This document shows, one piece after another, positions 8,067-16,371 of a stretch of 64,000 nt of DNA; positions within the stretch are counted from its first letter, which is position 1; each line of letters starts with the position of its first letter. The translations under genes were made by a program, and so were the position numbers. The notes under the pieces are model-generated. The model did not search any database and was not told the DNA's origin. It saw nothing but the letters and a program-made list of their open reading frames with translations. Source of the DNA: Hyphomicrobiales bacterium. GTDB taxonomy: Bacteria > Pseudomonadota > Alphaproteobacteria > Rhizobiales > Rhizobiaceae. The stretch lies in NCBI GenBank assembly GCA_900473805.1, contig UCMS01000009.1:1-64000 (forward strand), written 5' to 3'.

Positions 8067-8096
8067 GATTCGCAGGCGCTTTGTCGAATCTTTTTT
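8067..8096 (+). terminator. Weak plus-strand terminator-like hairpin with T-run
   Basis: GATTCG and CGAATC form a 6-bp stem with a 12-base loop, followed directly by six T. There is no plus-strand gene just upstream, so either a small RNA ends here or the fold is incidental. Confidence 0.3.
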
Positions 8097-8283
8097 AAGT
8101 ATCGGCATATTTTGATCGCTGTATACTCACGCCGCGTTTGAGCGCTGCCAGTATACTTTCCAGTGGCGACTTACCGGTGCTCATGCGAATCGCCGAGCAG
8201 AGAGAAGGCGTTAGCGCCATTCTATCGGCGGCGATGGTCTCCACCCCGTTTTCGGCTGGTACGTTTGCTACATAACACCGCAC
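8095..8283 (-). pseudogene. AraC-type helix-turn-helix remnant
   Basis: Just after the truA stop, in another frame, the translation carries VETIAADRMALTPSLCSAI followed by GKSPLESILAALKRG. This matches the first helix-turn-helix of AraC-family regulators (a segment like LAxxxxLSxxxLSRxFKxxxGxSPxxYL). The protein then stops at 8095, before the second helix-turn-helix, and no ligand domain precedes it. The frame has only a GTG (8283) as a possible start and no ribosome-binding site. It is best read as a decayed gene fragment in the accessory insert, though a one-helix small regulator is possible. Confidence 0.35.
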
Positions 8284-8299
8284 TTCGGTTGAAATTGCT

Positions 8300-9070
8300 T
8301 CAAATATCCGGCTGCGGTTCGTCGCCGGGATAATCCACCCGCATGAAATAAAGCCCTTCCGGGGGCGCCACCGGACCGCAGGCGGCGCGGTCGCGGGCTT
8401 CGAGTGCTGCGCGCACATCCGACGGCGTCATCTTGCCCTCGCCGGCCAGCTTCAGCGTTCCGGCAAAGGAACGGATCTGGTTGTGCAGGAAGCTTTGGGC
8501 GCTGGCGCGGATCTCGATGAGGTCTCCGCGACGGGTGACATCCAGGCGGTCGAGCGTGCGGACCGGGCTTGCCGCCTGGCAGTGGGCCGAGCGGAAGGTG
8601 GTGAAGTCGTGGTGGCCGACGAGCTGCTGGGCGGCCGCGTGCATGGCCTCGTGATCAAGCGGCTTCGGCACCCACCAGGCGCGGTTTGCCTCCAGCGCCA
8701 AGCGGGCGGGCCGGTTTATGATGCGGTAGAGATAATGGCGACGGAGTGCGGAGAAACGTGCGTCGAAATCATCCGGCGCGGCCTGGACGTCGATGATCGA
8801 GACCTGCTCGCCGGCCTGGGCCAGATGGGCGTTGAGCGCGTTGCGCAGCTGGTAGGGCACCCAGGCGCGTGAGAGATCGGCATGAATGACCTGTCCCATG
8901 GCATGGACGCCGGAATCGGTGCGGCCGGCGCCTCTGATGACGACAGTTTCGCCGGACAAAGAAAGGATCGCAGTCTCGAGGGCCGACTGCACGGAATGGC
9001 CATTGTCCTGGCGCTGCCAGCCGACATAGGCGGTGCCGTCATATTCGACGATCATGCGGAAGCGAGGCAT
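8300..9070 (-). CDS. truA: tRNA pseudouridine(38-40) synthase
   Basis: A 256-residue enzyme that converts uridines 38-40 of the tRNA anticodon arm to pseudouridine. The catalytic aspartate is D52 in the motif [11 protein letters not shown], and the RxxY-type segment and C-terminal [11 protein letters not shown] helix match the family. It begins at 9070, overlapping the fmt stop by 1 base, and is the last gene of def-fmt-truA. Length and start are normal. Confidence 0.97.
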   Translation of the reverse strand: MPRFRMIVEYDGTAYVGWQRQDNGHSVQSALETAILSLSGETVVIRGAGRTDSGVHAMGQVIHADLSRAWVPYQLRNALNAHLAQAGEQVSIIDVQAAPDDFDARFSALRRHYLYRIINRPARLALEANRAWWVPKPLDHEAMHAAAQQLVGHHDFTTFRSAHCQAASPVRTLDRLDVTRRGDLIEIRASAQSFLHNQIRSFAGTLKLAGEGKMTPSDVRAALEARDRAACGPVAPPEGLYFMRVDYPGDEPQPDI

Positions 9071-10014
9071 CAGGCGATCACCGTGCCCTTGGGGAGCGGC
9101 GTGCCGCGTAGGAAATCCTGCGCGTCGAGAGGCTTACCACCGGCCTTCTGAAGGCGCACGAGGCTGACGGCACCGGTGCCGCAGGCGACGGTCATAGCAT
9201 CGTCAAGGACTGTACCGTGGGCGCCGAGATGACCATCTGCTGCGGCGAGATGCGAGGCGAGCAGCTTGACGCGTTCCGGCTTGCCGCCGAGCTCGATCTC
9301 GGTCCAGGCGCCCGGGAAAGGTGCCAGACCTCTGATATGGTCGTGGACCTCGCGTGCTGGGCGGGAGAAATCGACCCGTGTTTCTGCCTTGTCGATCTTG
9401 GCGGCGTAGAGCACACCTTCTTCCGGCTGAGGCACGGTTTCAAGCGTGCCCTTTTCGAGGTGCGCCATGGCCTCGACCATGGCCTCGGCGCCGACGAGGC
9501 TCAGGGCATCATGCAGCTCGCCGCCGGTCATGTCGGGGGCGATCGCGATCTTGCGGGTGAGCGCGACGGGGCCGGTGTCGAGGCCCTTGTCCATTTTCAT
9601 CACCATCATGCCGGTCTCCGCATCGCCGGCCATGATGGCCCGCTGGATGGGGGCGGCACCGCGCCAGCGCGGCAGCAGCGAGGCATGACCGTTGTAGCAG
9701 CCGAGCCGTGTGCCATCGAGAATGGCCTGCGGCAGAAGCAGGCCATAGGCGACGACGACGGCGACATCGGCATCCAGCGCTGTGAAGGCTTCGCGGTCGG
9801 CGGGGTCACGGAAATTCAGCGGGTGGCGAACCTCGATGCCGAGCTCTTCGGCGGCCTGATGGACCGGGGATTTCTGCAGATCGAGGCCACGGCGGCCGCC
9901 CGGGCGGGGTGGCTGCGAATAGGCGGCGATGATCCGATGACCGGCGGCGTGCAGCGCCTTGAGGGTGGCGACGGAGAAGGCCGGCGTTCCCATGAAAATG
10001 ATGCGCAATGCCAT
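9070..10014 (-). CDS. fmt: Methionyl-tRNA formyltransferase
   Basis: A 314-residue enzyme that formylates initiator Met-tRNA using 10-formyl-tetrahydrofolate. The formyl-transfer motif [11 protein letters not shown] with its preceding NGHAS segment (catalytic Asn and His) is present, as is the C-terminal tRNA-binding OB-like domain from about residue 210. It follows def by 54 bases and overlaps truA by 1 base. The pairing with peptide deformylase in one unit makes functional sense: one adds the formyl group, the other removes it. Confidence 0.97.
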   Translation of the reverse strand: MALRIIFMGTPAFSVATLKALHAAGHRIIAAYSQPPRPGGRRGLDLQKSPVHQAAEELGIEVRHPLNFRDPADREAFTALDADVAVVVAYGLLLPQAILDGTRLGCYNGHASLLPRWRGAAPIQRAIMAGDAETGMMVMKMDKGLDTGPVALTRKIAIAPDMTGGELHDALSLVGAEAMVEAMAHLEKGTLETVPQPEEGVLYAAKIDKAETRVDFSRPAREVHDHIRGLAPFPGAWTEIELGGKPERVKLLASHLAAADGHLGAHGTVLDDAMTVACGTGAVSLVRLQKAGGKPLDAQDFLRGTPLPKGTVIA

Positions 10015-10068
10015 ATCGATCTCGCCTTCAGGAGGGAGCGGGCGGTCGCGCCGAAGCGCGGCCTCGGA

Positions 10069-10581
10069 TCAGATCTTCTGCCGGGCAGCCTTTGTGAAGC
10101 GCTTGATCACCATCTCGCGCTTCAGGCGGGAGATATGGTCGATGAAGAGCACGCCGTCGAGATGGTCGATCTCGTGCTGCAGGCAGGTGGCGAGCAGGCC
10201 ATCGGCCTCCGTCGTCACTTCCTTGCCGGTGCGATCGAGCGAGGTCACGGTGATCGTGGCAGGGCGTTCGACTTCGGCGTAATAATCCGGGATCGACAGG
10301 CAGCCTTCTTCATAGGTCGAACGCTCGTCGGACGAGCGGATGATCTTCGGATTGATGAAGACGAGCGGTGTCGGCTCTTCGCCTTCCTTGGCGAGATCGA
10401 TGACGAGCAGGCGACGGGGTACGCCGACCTGGATCGCGGCAAGCCCGATGCCGGGCGCCTCGTACATGGTCTCGAGCATGTCATCGACAAGCTGGTTCAG
10501 CTCGGAATCCACGCGCTCCACGGGTTGAGACACCTGGCGCAGCAGCGGATCGGGCAGGATTATGAGTGGCTTGATGGTCAT
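10069..10581 (-). CDS. def: Peptide deformylase
   Basis: A 170-residue Fe(II)/Zn enzyme that removes the N-formyl group from new proteins. All three motifs are seen: GIGLAAIQ at 44-51, EGCLS at 92-96 with metal ligand C94, and HEIDH at 136-140 with ligands H136 and H140 and catalytic E137. The ATG at 10581 follows AAGGGAGG, an excellent ribosome-binding site, but that site can pair fully with an upstream CCTCCCTT (see 10585-10613). First gene of def-fmt-truA. Confidence 0.97.
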   Translation of the reverse strand: MTIKPLIILPDPLLRQVSQPVERVDSELNQLVDDMLETMYEAPGIGLAAIQVGVPRRLLVIDLAKEGEEPTPLVFINPKIIRSSDERSTYEEGCLSIPDYYAEVERPATITVTSLDRTGKEVTTEADGLLATCLQHEIDHLDGVLFIDHISRLKREMVIKRFTKAARQKI

Positions 10582-10584
10582 GAG

Positions 10585-10613
10585 CCTCCCTTAGCGCAAG
10601 ATCGAAAGGGAGG
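10585..10613 (-). promoter_or_regulatory. Hairpin that buries the def ribosome-binding site
   Basis: On the minus strand CCTCCCTT, 13 bases, then AAGGGAGG; the second arm is the def ribosome-binding site, 3 bases before the ATG at 10581. The 8-bp stem is perfect. Closed, it would block initiation of def and so of the coupled downstream genes. Confidence 0.5.
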
Positions 10614-10657
10614 AAATCGGAAAATTCACCGAGATCCTCCCGTTTCGCGCCACCCGG

Positions 10658-12151
10658 TCAGGCGGCCGTGCGGCGCGGCGCATGGCCGAGATTGTCGCTG
10701 CGGGTGCGGATGTGGCTCATCAGCTCGACCAGGCCGGCGACTTCGGCGCGCAGGCGGCGGGTCTCTTCCGAAGTCTGCTCGACCATGCCGCTGTTTTCGT
10801 GGGTCAGGAGATCCATGTTGCGGGTCGCCTGGTTCACCTCGTTAAGGCCGGTCGCCTGGTCTTTTGCGGCGGTGGCGATTTCCGAGACGAAGCTGTCGAT
10901 GGCATCGATGCGGGCGATGATGTCGCCGAGGACCTCCCCCGTGCCGGTGACGAGTTCGACGCCCTGCTTCACCTGATCGGAACTCTGCGAGATCAGCTGC
11001 TTGATCTCCTTGGCGGCATCGGCCGAGCGCTGGGCGAGCTGGCGGACCTCCTGAGCGACGACGGCGAAACCCTTGCCGGCATCGCCGGCGCGGGCAGCCT
11101 CGACGCCGGCATTCAGCGCTAGAAGATTGGTCTGGAAGGCGATTTCGTCGATGACGCCGATGATTTTGGAGATCTCGGTGGAGGATTTCTCGATCGCATC
11201 CATGGCGGTGACGGCGCGGTGCACGACCGTGCCCGAGGTCTTCGCCTGGTGCTGGGTCTCGTGCACGGCGGCCGAGGCGCGCTCGGCATTGGCGGCCGTC
11301 TGGCTGACGCTGACGGAGAGTTGCTGCAGAGCTGTCGAGCTCTGCTGGACGCCGGCAGCCTGGCGGGTGGTGCGGCTCGCCAACTCGCTGGAAGCATGGG
11401 CGATGGCATCGGTGCCACCGAGGATTTCTTCCGAGGCACGGCGGATGGCGGCGAAGGAGACGTTCAGCTTGTCGACCGTATCGTTGTAATAGCCGGCCAT
11501 CTCCTTGAAGTTGTCCGGAAGGTCGGTGGTCATGCGGGTCTCGAAATCGCTGCGGGCGAGCGATTCCAGGCCGCGGCGCAGATGTTCCATGGCGATGGTC
11601 TGATCGGCCTCGAAGCGGGCGCGCTCTTCCTCCAGCGCCTTGCGCTTGCTTTCCAGCTCATCGAGATAGACGGATATCGCGTAGTCCATGTCGAGCATGG
11701 CGGCCTTGACGAGCGACTTCATCTTCTCGGCGAGCGCTTCCGCGTGACGCTTGCCGAAGGGGAAGGGCCAGTGCTTGACGAGCACGCCGGCGAGCAGTTC
11801 GCCGACGAGCATGGAATAGCCACCGATATACCAGCGCGGCTCCAGGCCGATGCGGGCATGGGCCTTGCCGACGGCGGTGACGCCGCGGACGTAATTTTCA
11901 TCGAAGCTGCCGTTGGCGACCTTTTCCCAATGGCCGATCTGGGCATTTTTCGCCCCGCTCATATGGGCGCCGTCGCGGAAGAACCCTGCCGTCTTGGCGG
12001 TCTTGCCGACCTTGGCGTAGAACTTGTCGAGGGCCGGTCCGATGACATCGCGGATCGTTGGTCGAAGTTCTCCCAGGGTTTCCCGTGTTTTCTGGTCGAT
12101 TTCCAGGAGGTCGAGACGTTCCGACAGAGCTGTGTTCGATTTCTGGTTCAT
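10658..12151 (-). CDS. Globin-coupled methyl-accepting chemotaxis protein (HemAT-like)
   Basis: A 497-residue soluble chemoreceptor with no membrane helix. Residues 1-160 are a globin-coupled sensor domain, with the typical [17 protein letters not shown] segment holding the probable proximal heme histidine. A short HAMP-like linker and the coiled-coil signalling domain (tip [20 protein letters not shown]) follow. It should sense oxygen or another heme ligand and signal to CheA through CheW. No CheR-binding pentapeptide is present at the end. A paralogue lies next upstream (12267-13790); the two probably arose by duplication. An inverted repeat sits before its start (12173-12190). Confidence 0.9.
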   Translation of the reverse strand: MNQKSNTALSERLDLLEIDQKTRETLGELRPTIRDVIGPALDKFYAKVGKTAKTAGFFRDGAHMSGAKNAQIGHWEKVANGSFDENYVRGVTAVGKAHARIGLEPRWYIGGYSMLVGELLAGVLVKHWPFPFGKRHAEALAEKMKSLVKAAMLDMDYAISVYLDELESKRKALEEERARFEADQTIAMEHLRRGLESLARSDFETRMTTDLPDNFKEMAGYYNDTVDKLNVSFAAIRRASEEILGGTDAIAHASSELASRTTRQAAGVQQSSTALQQLSVSVSQTAANAERASAAVHETQHQAKTSGTVVHRAVTAMDAIEKSSTEISKIIGVIDEIAFQTNLLALNAGVEAARAGDAGKGFAVVAQEVRQLAQRSADAAKEIKQLISQSSDQVKQGVELVTGTGEVLGDIIARIDAIDSFVSEIATAAKDQATGLNEVNQATRNMDLLTHENSGMVEQTSEETRRLRAEVAGLVELMSHIRTRSDNLGHAPRRTAA

Positions 12152-12172
12152 GATTCCAACGCCACGTTCTGA

Positions 12173-12190
12173 GTTTGACAGTCGTCAAAC
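12173..12190. promoter_or_regulatory. Inverted repeat ahead of the first globin-coupled receptor
   Basis: GTTTGAC and GTCAAAC, 7-bp perfect arms 4 bases apart, 22 bases upstream of the ATG at 12151 on the minus strand. This could be an operator or part of the leader. The regulator is unknown, and no matching site was seen before the paralogue. Confidence 0.3.
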
Positions 12191-12266
12191 AGACCTGCCA
12201 TGGTTTCCTGAACAGAAACTAAACACGGATGATGGTTAAGCATTCCATTATCCTCGGCAGCAAGTT

Positions 12267-13790
12267 CTATCCGGCCATCCGGCGGACGGTTGCGAGACTG
12301 CTCTGGCGCTGGCTCCTGTCACCTGACCGGCCGGCATCGATTCGAAAACCCTGGAGGGCGGCGATCAGGCGTTCGGCCTCTTCACCGAGCGTTGCTGTCT
12401 GGGCGGAGGTTTCCTCGACCATGGCCGCATTGCGCTGGGTGATCTGGTCCATCGAGGCGATTGAGGTGTTGACCTCGCGCAGACCGCCGGACTGATCGGC
12501 TGCGGCAGACGCGATGGTGCCGACGATCTGGTTGATCTCGCCGATGCGCACGATGATCTGCTTCAGGGCATCGCCGGCATTGTTGACGAGGCCGACGCCG
12601 GAATTGACCTGGTTGGAGCTCTCCGAAATCAGGCTCTTGATCTCGCGGGCGGCATTGGCGCAGCGCTGGGCGAGTTCGCGCACTTCCTGGGCAACGACGG
12701 CAAAACCACGACCAGCCTCGCCGGCGCGGGCCGCCTCGACGCCAGCGTTTAGGGCAAGCAGGTTCGTCTGGAAGGCGATCTCGTCGATCACGCCGATGAT
12801 CTTGGAGATGGCCTCGGAGGATTTCTCGATCGCGCCCATGGCATCGACAGCGCGGGAGACGACCTGTTCGGAGACGCGTGCCTCATCAAGGGCGACGCCG
12901 ACCACCTGGGCGGCCTTCTGGGCGCCATCGGCGGTGAGCGTGACGTTCTGGGTGAGTTCGTGCAGGGCGGCGGTGCTTTCCTCGAGGCCGGCGGCCTGCT
13001 GTTCCGTGCGCTGGGCGAGATCGTCGGTTGCTTCGGCGATGGCCGAGGTGGACTTGAAGATCTCGTCGGCGGAACTGCGAACCGTGCCGATGGTCGCGCG
13101 CAGGGCGTCAACCGAAGCGTTGTAGTCGCGGGCCATCTCGGTGAAATTGGCCGGAAGGTCGTCGGGCAGTCGCGCTTCCAGATCCCCCGCTGCGAGCTTG
13201 GTCAGCACTGCCCTCAGGGCGGCGAGTGCGGTTGCCTGCTCTGCCTCGGCGCGCAGGCGGGTTTCCTCGGCTTGCTTTCGCTCGGCGGCGAGGATGTCGA
13301 GATAGACGGAGATGGAATAGTCCATGTCGAGCATGGCAGCCTTCATGACGACCGAGATTTCGTCGGCAAGCTGAGGCGCTTTCTGGCGGCCGAAGCGGCT
13401 TGGCCAGCGGTCGCGGGAGACCGCGTGGATCAGTTGTTCGAGGACCAGCGCGTAACCGCCGATATACCAGCGCGGCTCAAGGCCGATGCGCGCATGGGCC
13501 TTGCCGACCTTGGTGACGCCCTCGACATAGCTTTCGGTGTAATCCCCGGTTCCGACGATGCCCCAGTGTTCTTCCTGGCGGCGCTTGGCGCCGCGCATGT
13601 GGTCGTCACCATGGAAGAAGGCTGCCGTCTCCGGGACCTTCCGGATCTTGTCGTAGAAGATATCGAGGGCCGCACCGATGTTGGCCCGGATCAAGGGCCC
13701 CATATGGCGCAGGGTCTCGCGCCCCTTATCGTCCAGCCCCAGGAAACGGAGGCGATTTTTCAGATCAGCATTGTCACTCTGCGAAACCAT
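12267..13790 (-). CDS. Globin-coupled methyl-accepting chemotaxis protein, second copy
   Basis: A 507-residue soluble chemoreceptor of the same plan as its downstream neighbour: globin-coupled sensor domain in the first 160 residues with [17 protein letters not shown], linker, then the MCP signalling coiled coil. The two are clearly related along their whole length. The ATG at 13790 is chosen because it aligns with the start of the paralogue; in-frame ATGs at 13805 and 13841 would add 5 or 17 residues, and the one at 13841 has an AGG upstream, so the true start is uncertain. No CheR pentapeptide is seen. Confidence 0.88.
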   Translation of the reverse strand: MVSQSDNADLKNRLRFLGLDDKGRETLRHMGPLIRANIGAALDIFYDKIRKVPETAAFFHGDDHMRGAKRRQEEHWGIVGTGDYTESYVEGVTKVGKAHARIGLEPRWYIGGYALVLEQLIHAVSRDRWPSRFGRQKAPQLADEISVVMKAAMLDMDYSISVYLDILAAERKQAEETRLRAEAEQATALAALRAVLTKLAAGDLEARLPDDLPANFTEMARDYNASVDALRATIGTVRSSADEIFKSTSAIAEATDDLAQRTEQQAAGLEESTAALHELTQNVTLTADGAQKAAQVVGVALDEARVSEQVVSRAVDAMGAIEKSSEAISKIIGVIDEIAFQTNLLALNAGVEAARAGEAGRGFAVVAQEVRELAQRCANAAREIKSLISESSNQVNSGVGLVNNAGDALKQIIVRIGEINQIVGTIASAAADQSGGLREVNTSIASMDQITQRNAAMVEETSAQTATLGEEAERLIAALQGFRIDAGRSGDRSQRQSSLATVRRMAG

Positions 13791-14063
13791 GGTTCTACTA
13801 TCCATTGCAGGTCTTGCGGCAAAATCGCCGCCCCGTTTCATAAGGAAGACCTGAAATGGTAAATGTCAGGTTTCAAAAATCGTAGTAATTTCCACCTCCG
13901 ATATGCGAGATTGCCACGCTGGCCACTTAGGGTCCAAGTGTTTGCGTTTTATCAATTTTCATTAGCCAAAAGATTTCATCCCGCCCCCGGGACGACCGAG
14001 CCCATGACCCTTTCGTTCACTCTTTGATCTGGTTCATAAAGGCGAATCGGGTATAGTCGTCGG

Positions 14064-15287
14064 ATGAACATCCAGGATCTTCCCGCCGTCACCATCGGCT
14101 CCGTCACGCTCGAGCCCGTCTTTCTGCTGGCAATTGCGGCCGCTCTGGTCGCCCTTCCGCTTGTCTTCCTCGTTTTGGGTTCGATGCGCGCTGCGCGCCT
14201 GCGGGCCGAGATGATGGAGGAGACGTTGCGCCGAGACGCAGCGGCCGAGGCACGGCTTGCAGAACTTCTCAAGGCCCAGGCGGAGATGCAGGGGCGGCTT
14301 GCCACGATGGCGGATGTCTTCGGCAGCCGGCAGGCGGAACTCACCCAGTCGCTGAGCCAGCGGCTGGACGGCATGACGCACCGGATCGGCGCGACAATCA
14401 CCGAACAGACGAAATCGACGCACGACAATCTGCGTACGCTGCAGGAGCGGCTGGCGGTGATCGACGCGGCACAGAACAACATCCAGTCTCTGGCCAAGGA
14501 CGTGGTCGGACTGCAGGCGATCCTTTCCAACAAGCAGACGCGTGGTGCCTTCGGGCAGTCACGCATGGAGACCATCGTGGCGGATGGGCTGCCGATGGGT
14601 GCCTATGAATTCCAGACGACGCTGTCGAACGGATCGCGGCCCGATTGCACTATTCGTATGCCGAACAATTCGCCGCCGCTGGTGGTCGACGCGAAATTTC
14701 CGCTGGAGGCCTGGAACGCCATTCGCGACGGAGAAACGCCGGAGCACAAGAAGCTTGCGAGCCAGCAATTCCGCCGGGATATCGAGGTGCATATCAAGGA
14801 CATCTCGGACAAGTACCTGCTGCCGGGGGAAACACAGGACATGGCCTTCCTGTTCGTGCCATCGGAATCGATCTTCGCCGAGATCCACGAGAATTTCGAA
14901 GGCATCGTCCAGAAGGCCCATCGCCAGCGTGTGGTCATCGTCTCGCCATCGCTGCTGATGCTGTCGATCCAGGTCATCCAGGCAGTGCTGAAGGACCAGC
15001 GGATGCGCGAGCAGGCGCATCTGATCCAGGGGGAAGTCGTCCGGTTGATGGAAGATCTCGGACGCCTCGACGACCGGACGCGCAAGCTGCAGAGCCATTT
15101 TCTCGCGGCGCAGAAGGATGTGGAGATGATCATCACCTCGTCCGACAAGCTGGCCAAGCGCGGTGCGAAGATCGAGGCGATGGAATTCGAGGCGCCGGGT
15201 GGTCCTGCCGATGCCGGCGACGGCGGAGCAAGGGCGGTGGAAAGCCGCACGGGGTTGCTCAAGCTCAGGGTTGTTGACGAGGACTGA
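14064..15287 (+). CDS. rmuC: DNA recombination protein RmuC homologue
   Basis: A 407-residue protein with one N-terminal membrane helix (about residues 15-38), a long coiled coil (about 45-160) and the RmuC nuclease-like core, including PLVVDAKFPLEAW and the later MAFLFVPSE and VVIVSPSLLM strands. RmuC limits inversions at short inverted repeats and acts in DNA maintenance at the membrane. It stands at a usual rhizobial location after def and before the ribokinase gene, 50 bases upstream of rbsK, so cotranscription is likely. Length is close to the family's 400-480. Confidence 0.93.
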   Translation: MNIQDLPAVTIGSVTLEPVFLLAIAAALVALPLVFLVLGSMRAARLRAEMMEETLRRDAAAEARLAELLKAQAEMQGRLATMADVFGSRQAELTQSLSQRLDGMTHRIGATITEQTKSTHDNLRTLQERLAVIDAAQNNIQSLAKDVVGLQAILSNKQTRGAFGQSRMETIVADGLPMGAYEFQTTLSNGSRPDCTIRMPNNSPPLVVDAKFPLEAWNAIRDGETPEHKKLASQQFRRDIEVHIKDISDKYLLPGETQDMAFLFVPSESIFAEIHENFEGIVQKAHRQRVVIVSPSLLMLSIQVIQAVLKDQRMREQAHLIQGEVVRLMEDLGRLDDRTRKLQSHFLAAQKDVEMIITSSDKLAKRGAKIEAMEFEAPGGPADAGDGGARAVESRTGLLKLRVVDED

Positions 15288-15337
15288 CAGGCTGGTCCAA
15301 AAGAGCGCAACACCGCTCACGAAAGGCCCGCGCGCTC

Positions 15338-16237
15338 ATGATTACCGTCTTCGGCTCCATCAACATGGATCTGGTTGCCACCACGCCCCGCCTGCCGGTT
15401 CCCGGTGAGACGGTGGCCGGCACGGGTTTTGCCACGGCCGCCGGCGGCAAAGGTGCAAACCAGGCGCTCGCAGCGCAGCGGGCAGGCGCTGCCGTGCGGA
15501 TGGTCGGCGCTGTCGGCCGTGACGAATTCGCCGAACCGGCGATTTCCCTCCTCAAGGAAGCTGGGACCGATCTCTCCGGCGTGAAGACGGTGGACGGGGC
15601 GACAGGGACGGCCCTGATCCTGGTTGGCGGCGACGGCGAGAATATGATTGCCGTGGTTGCCGGTGCCAATGGGACCGTCGATGCCGGACAAGCGGAAGCG
15701 GCCGTTGCTGCGCTGAAGGCGGGCGACACGCTGATGCTGCAGCTGGAAGTGCCAGCCGCCGCCGTGGAAGTTGCACTCAAGGCCGCCAAGGGTGGGGGCG
15801 TGCGGACTGTCCTCAATCTTGCACCGCTGACGGCCGAAGCCGCAGCGCTGGCAACGCTCGCTGACATCGTCATCGCCAATGAAACGGAATTCGAATTGCT
15901 GGCCGGACGCCAGGGTCTGAGTGATGCGGAACGGGAAGAGGTTGCCCTCGCCATGCATCGCGAAACAGGCCAGGTGCTGATCATCACGCTGGGTGCGGCC
16001 GGCGTGATCGCTGCCGAGGGCGGCGTGCTGCACCGGGCAAAGGGCCTCAAGATCGAACCCGTCGATACGGTGGGCGCCGGCGACACCTTCTGCGGTTATC
16101 TAGCCGCGAGCCTGGATGCAGGGCTCGACTTCGATCTGGCGCTGCGGCGTGCGGCCGTTGCGGGATCGCTGGCCTGCCTGAAAGCCGGGGCGCAACCGTC
16201 GATCCCAGTTTTGGTCGACGTCGAGCAGGCAATCTAA
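15338..16237 (+). CDS. rbsK: Ribokinase (PfkB family)
   Basis: A 299-residue sugar kinase that phosphorylates ribose to ribose-5-phosphate. PfkB signature 1 lies in ATAAGGKGANQALAAQRAG and signature 2 in DTVGAGDTFCGYL, where the second Asp is the catalytic base and GAGD forms the anion hole. The N-terminal NMDL segment contacts ribose. It lies between rmuC and a membrane chemoreceptor, and a nucleoside hydrolase that frees ribose is 2.6 kb away, which supports a role in nucleoside salvage. Confidence 0.93.
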   Translation: MITVFGSINMDLVATTPRLPVPGETVAGTGFATAAGGKGANQALAAQRAGAAVRMVGAVGRDEFAEPAISLLKEAGTDLSGVKTVDGATGTALILVGGDGENMIAVVAGANGTVDAGQAEAAVAALKAGDTLMLQLEVPAAAVEVALKAAKGGGVRTVLNLAPLTAEAAALATLADIVIANETEFELLAGRQGLSDAEREEVALAMHRETGQVLIITLGAAGVIAAEGGVLHRAKGLKIEPVDTVGAGDTFCGYLAASLDAGLDFDLALRRAAVAGSLACLKAGAQPSIPVLVDVEQAI

Positions 16238-16371
16238 ACAATTTTAGCGGCCCATTAAGTTATGCCGATTTAACGTGAGGCGACGTCATGTCCGGCCGCG
16301 TCCGGGCAGGCCGCGCCATGACAGCGCGGACCGCATGCCGATGCAGAGAGACCTCCATTTCCGGAGCCATC

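Noticed and set aside
9217-10845. 542-codon plus-strand frame across fmt, def and a chemoreceptor
   Set aside because: It spans three well-recognised minus-strand genes and has no family features of its own.
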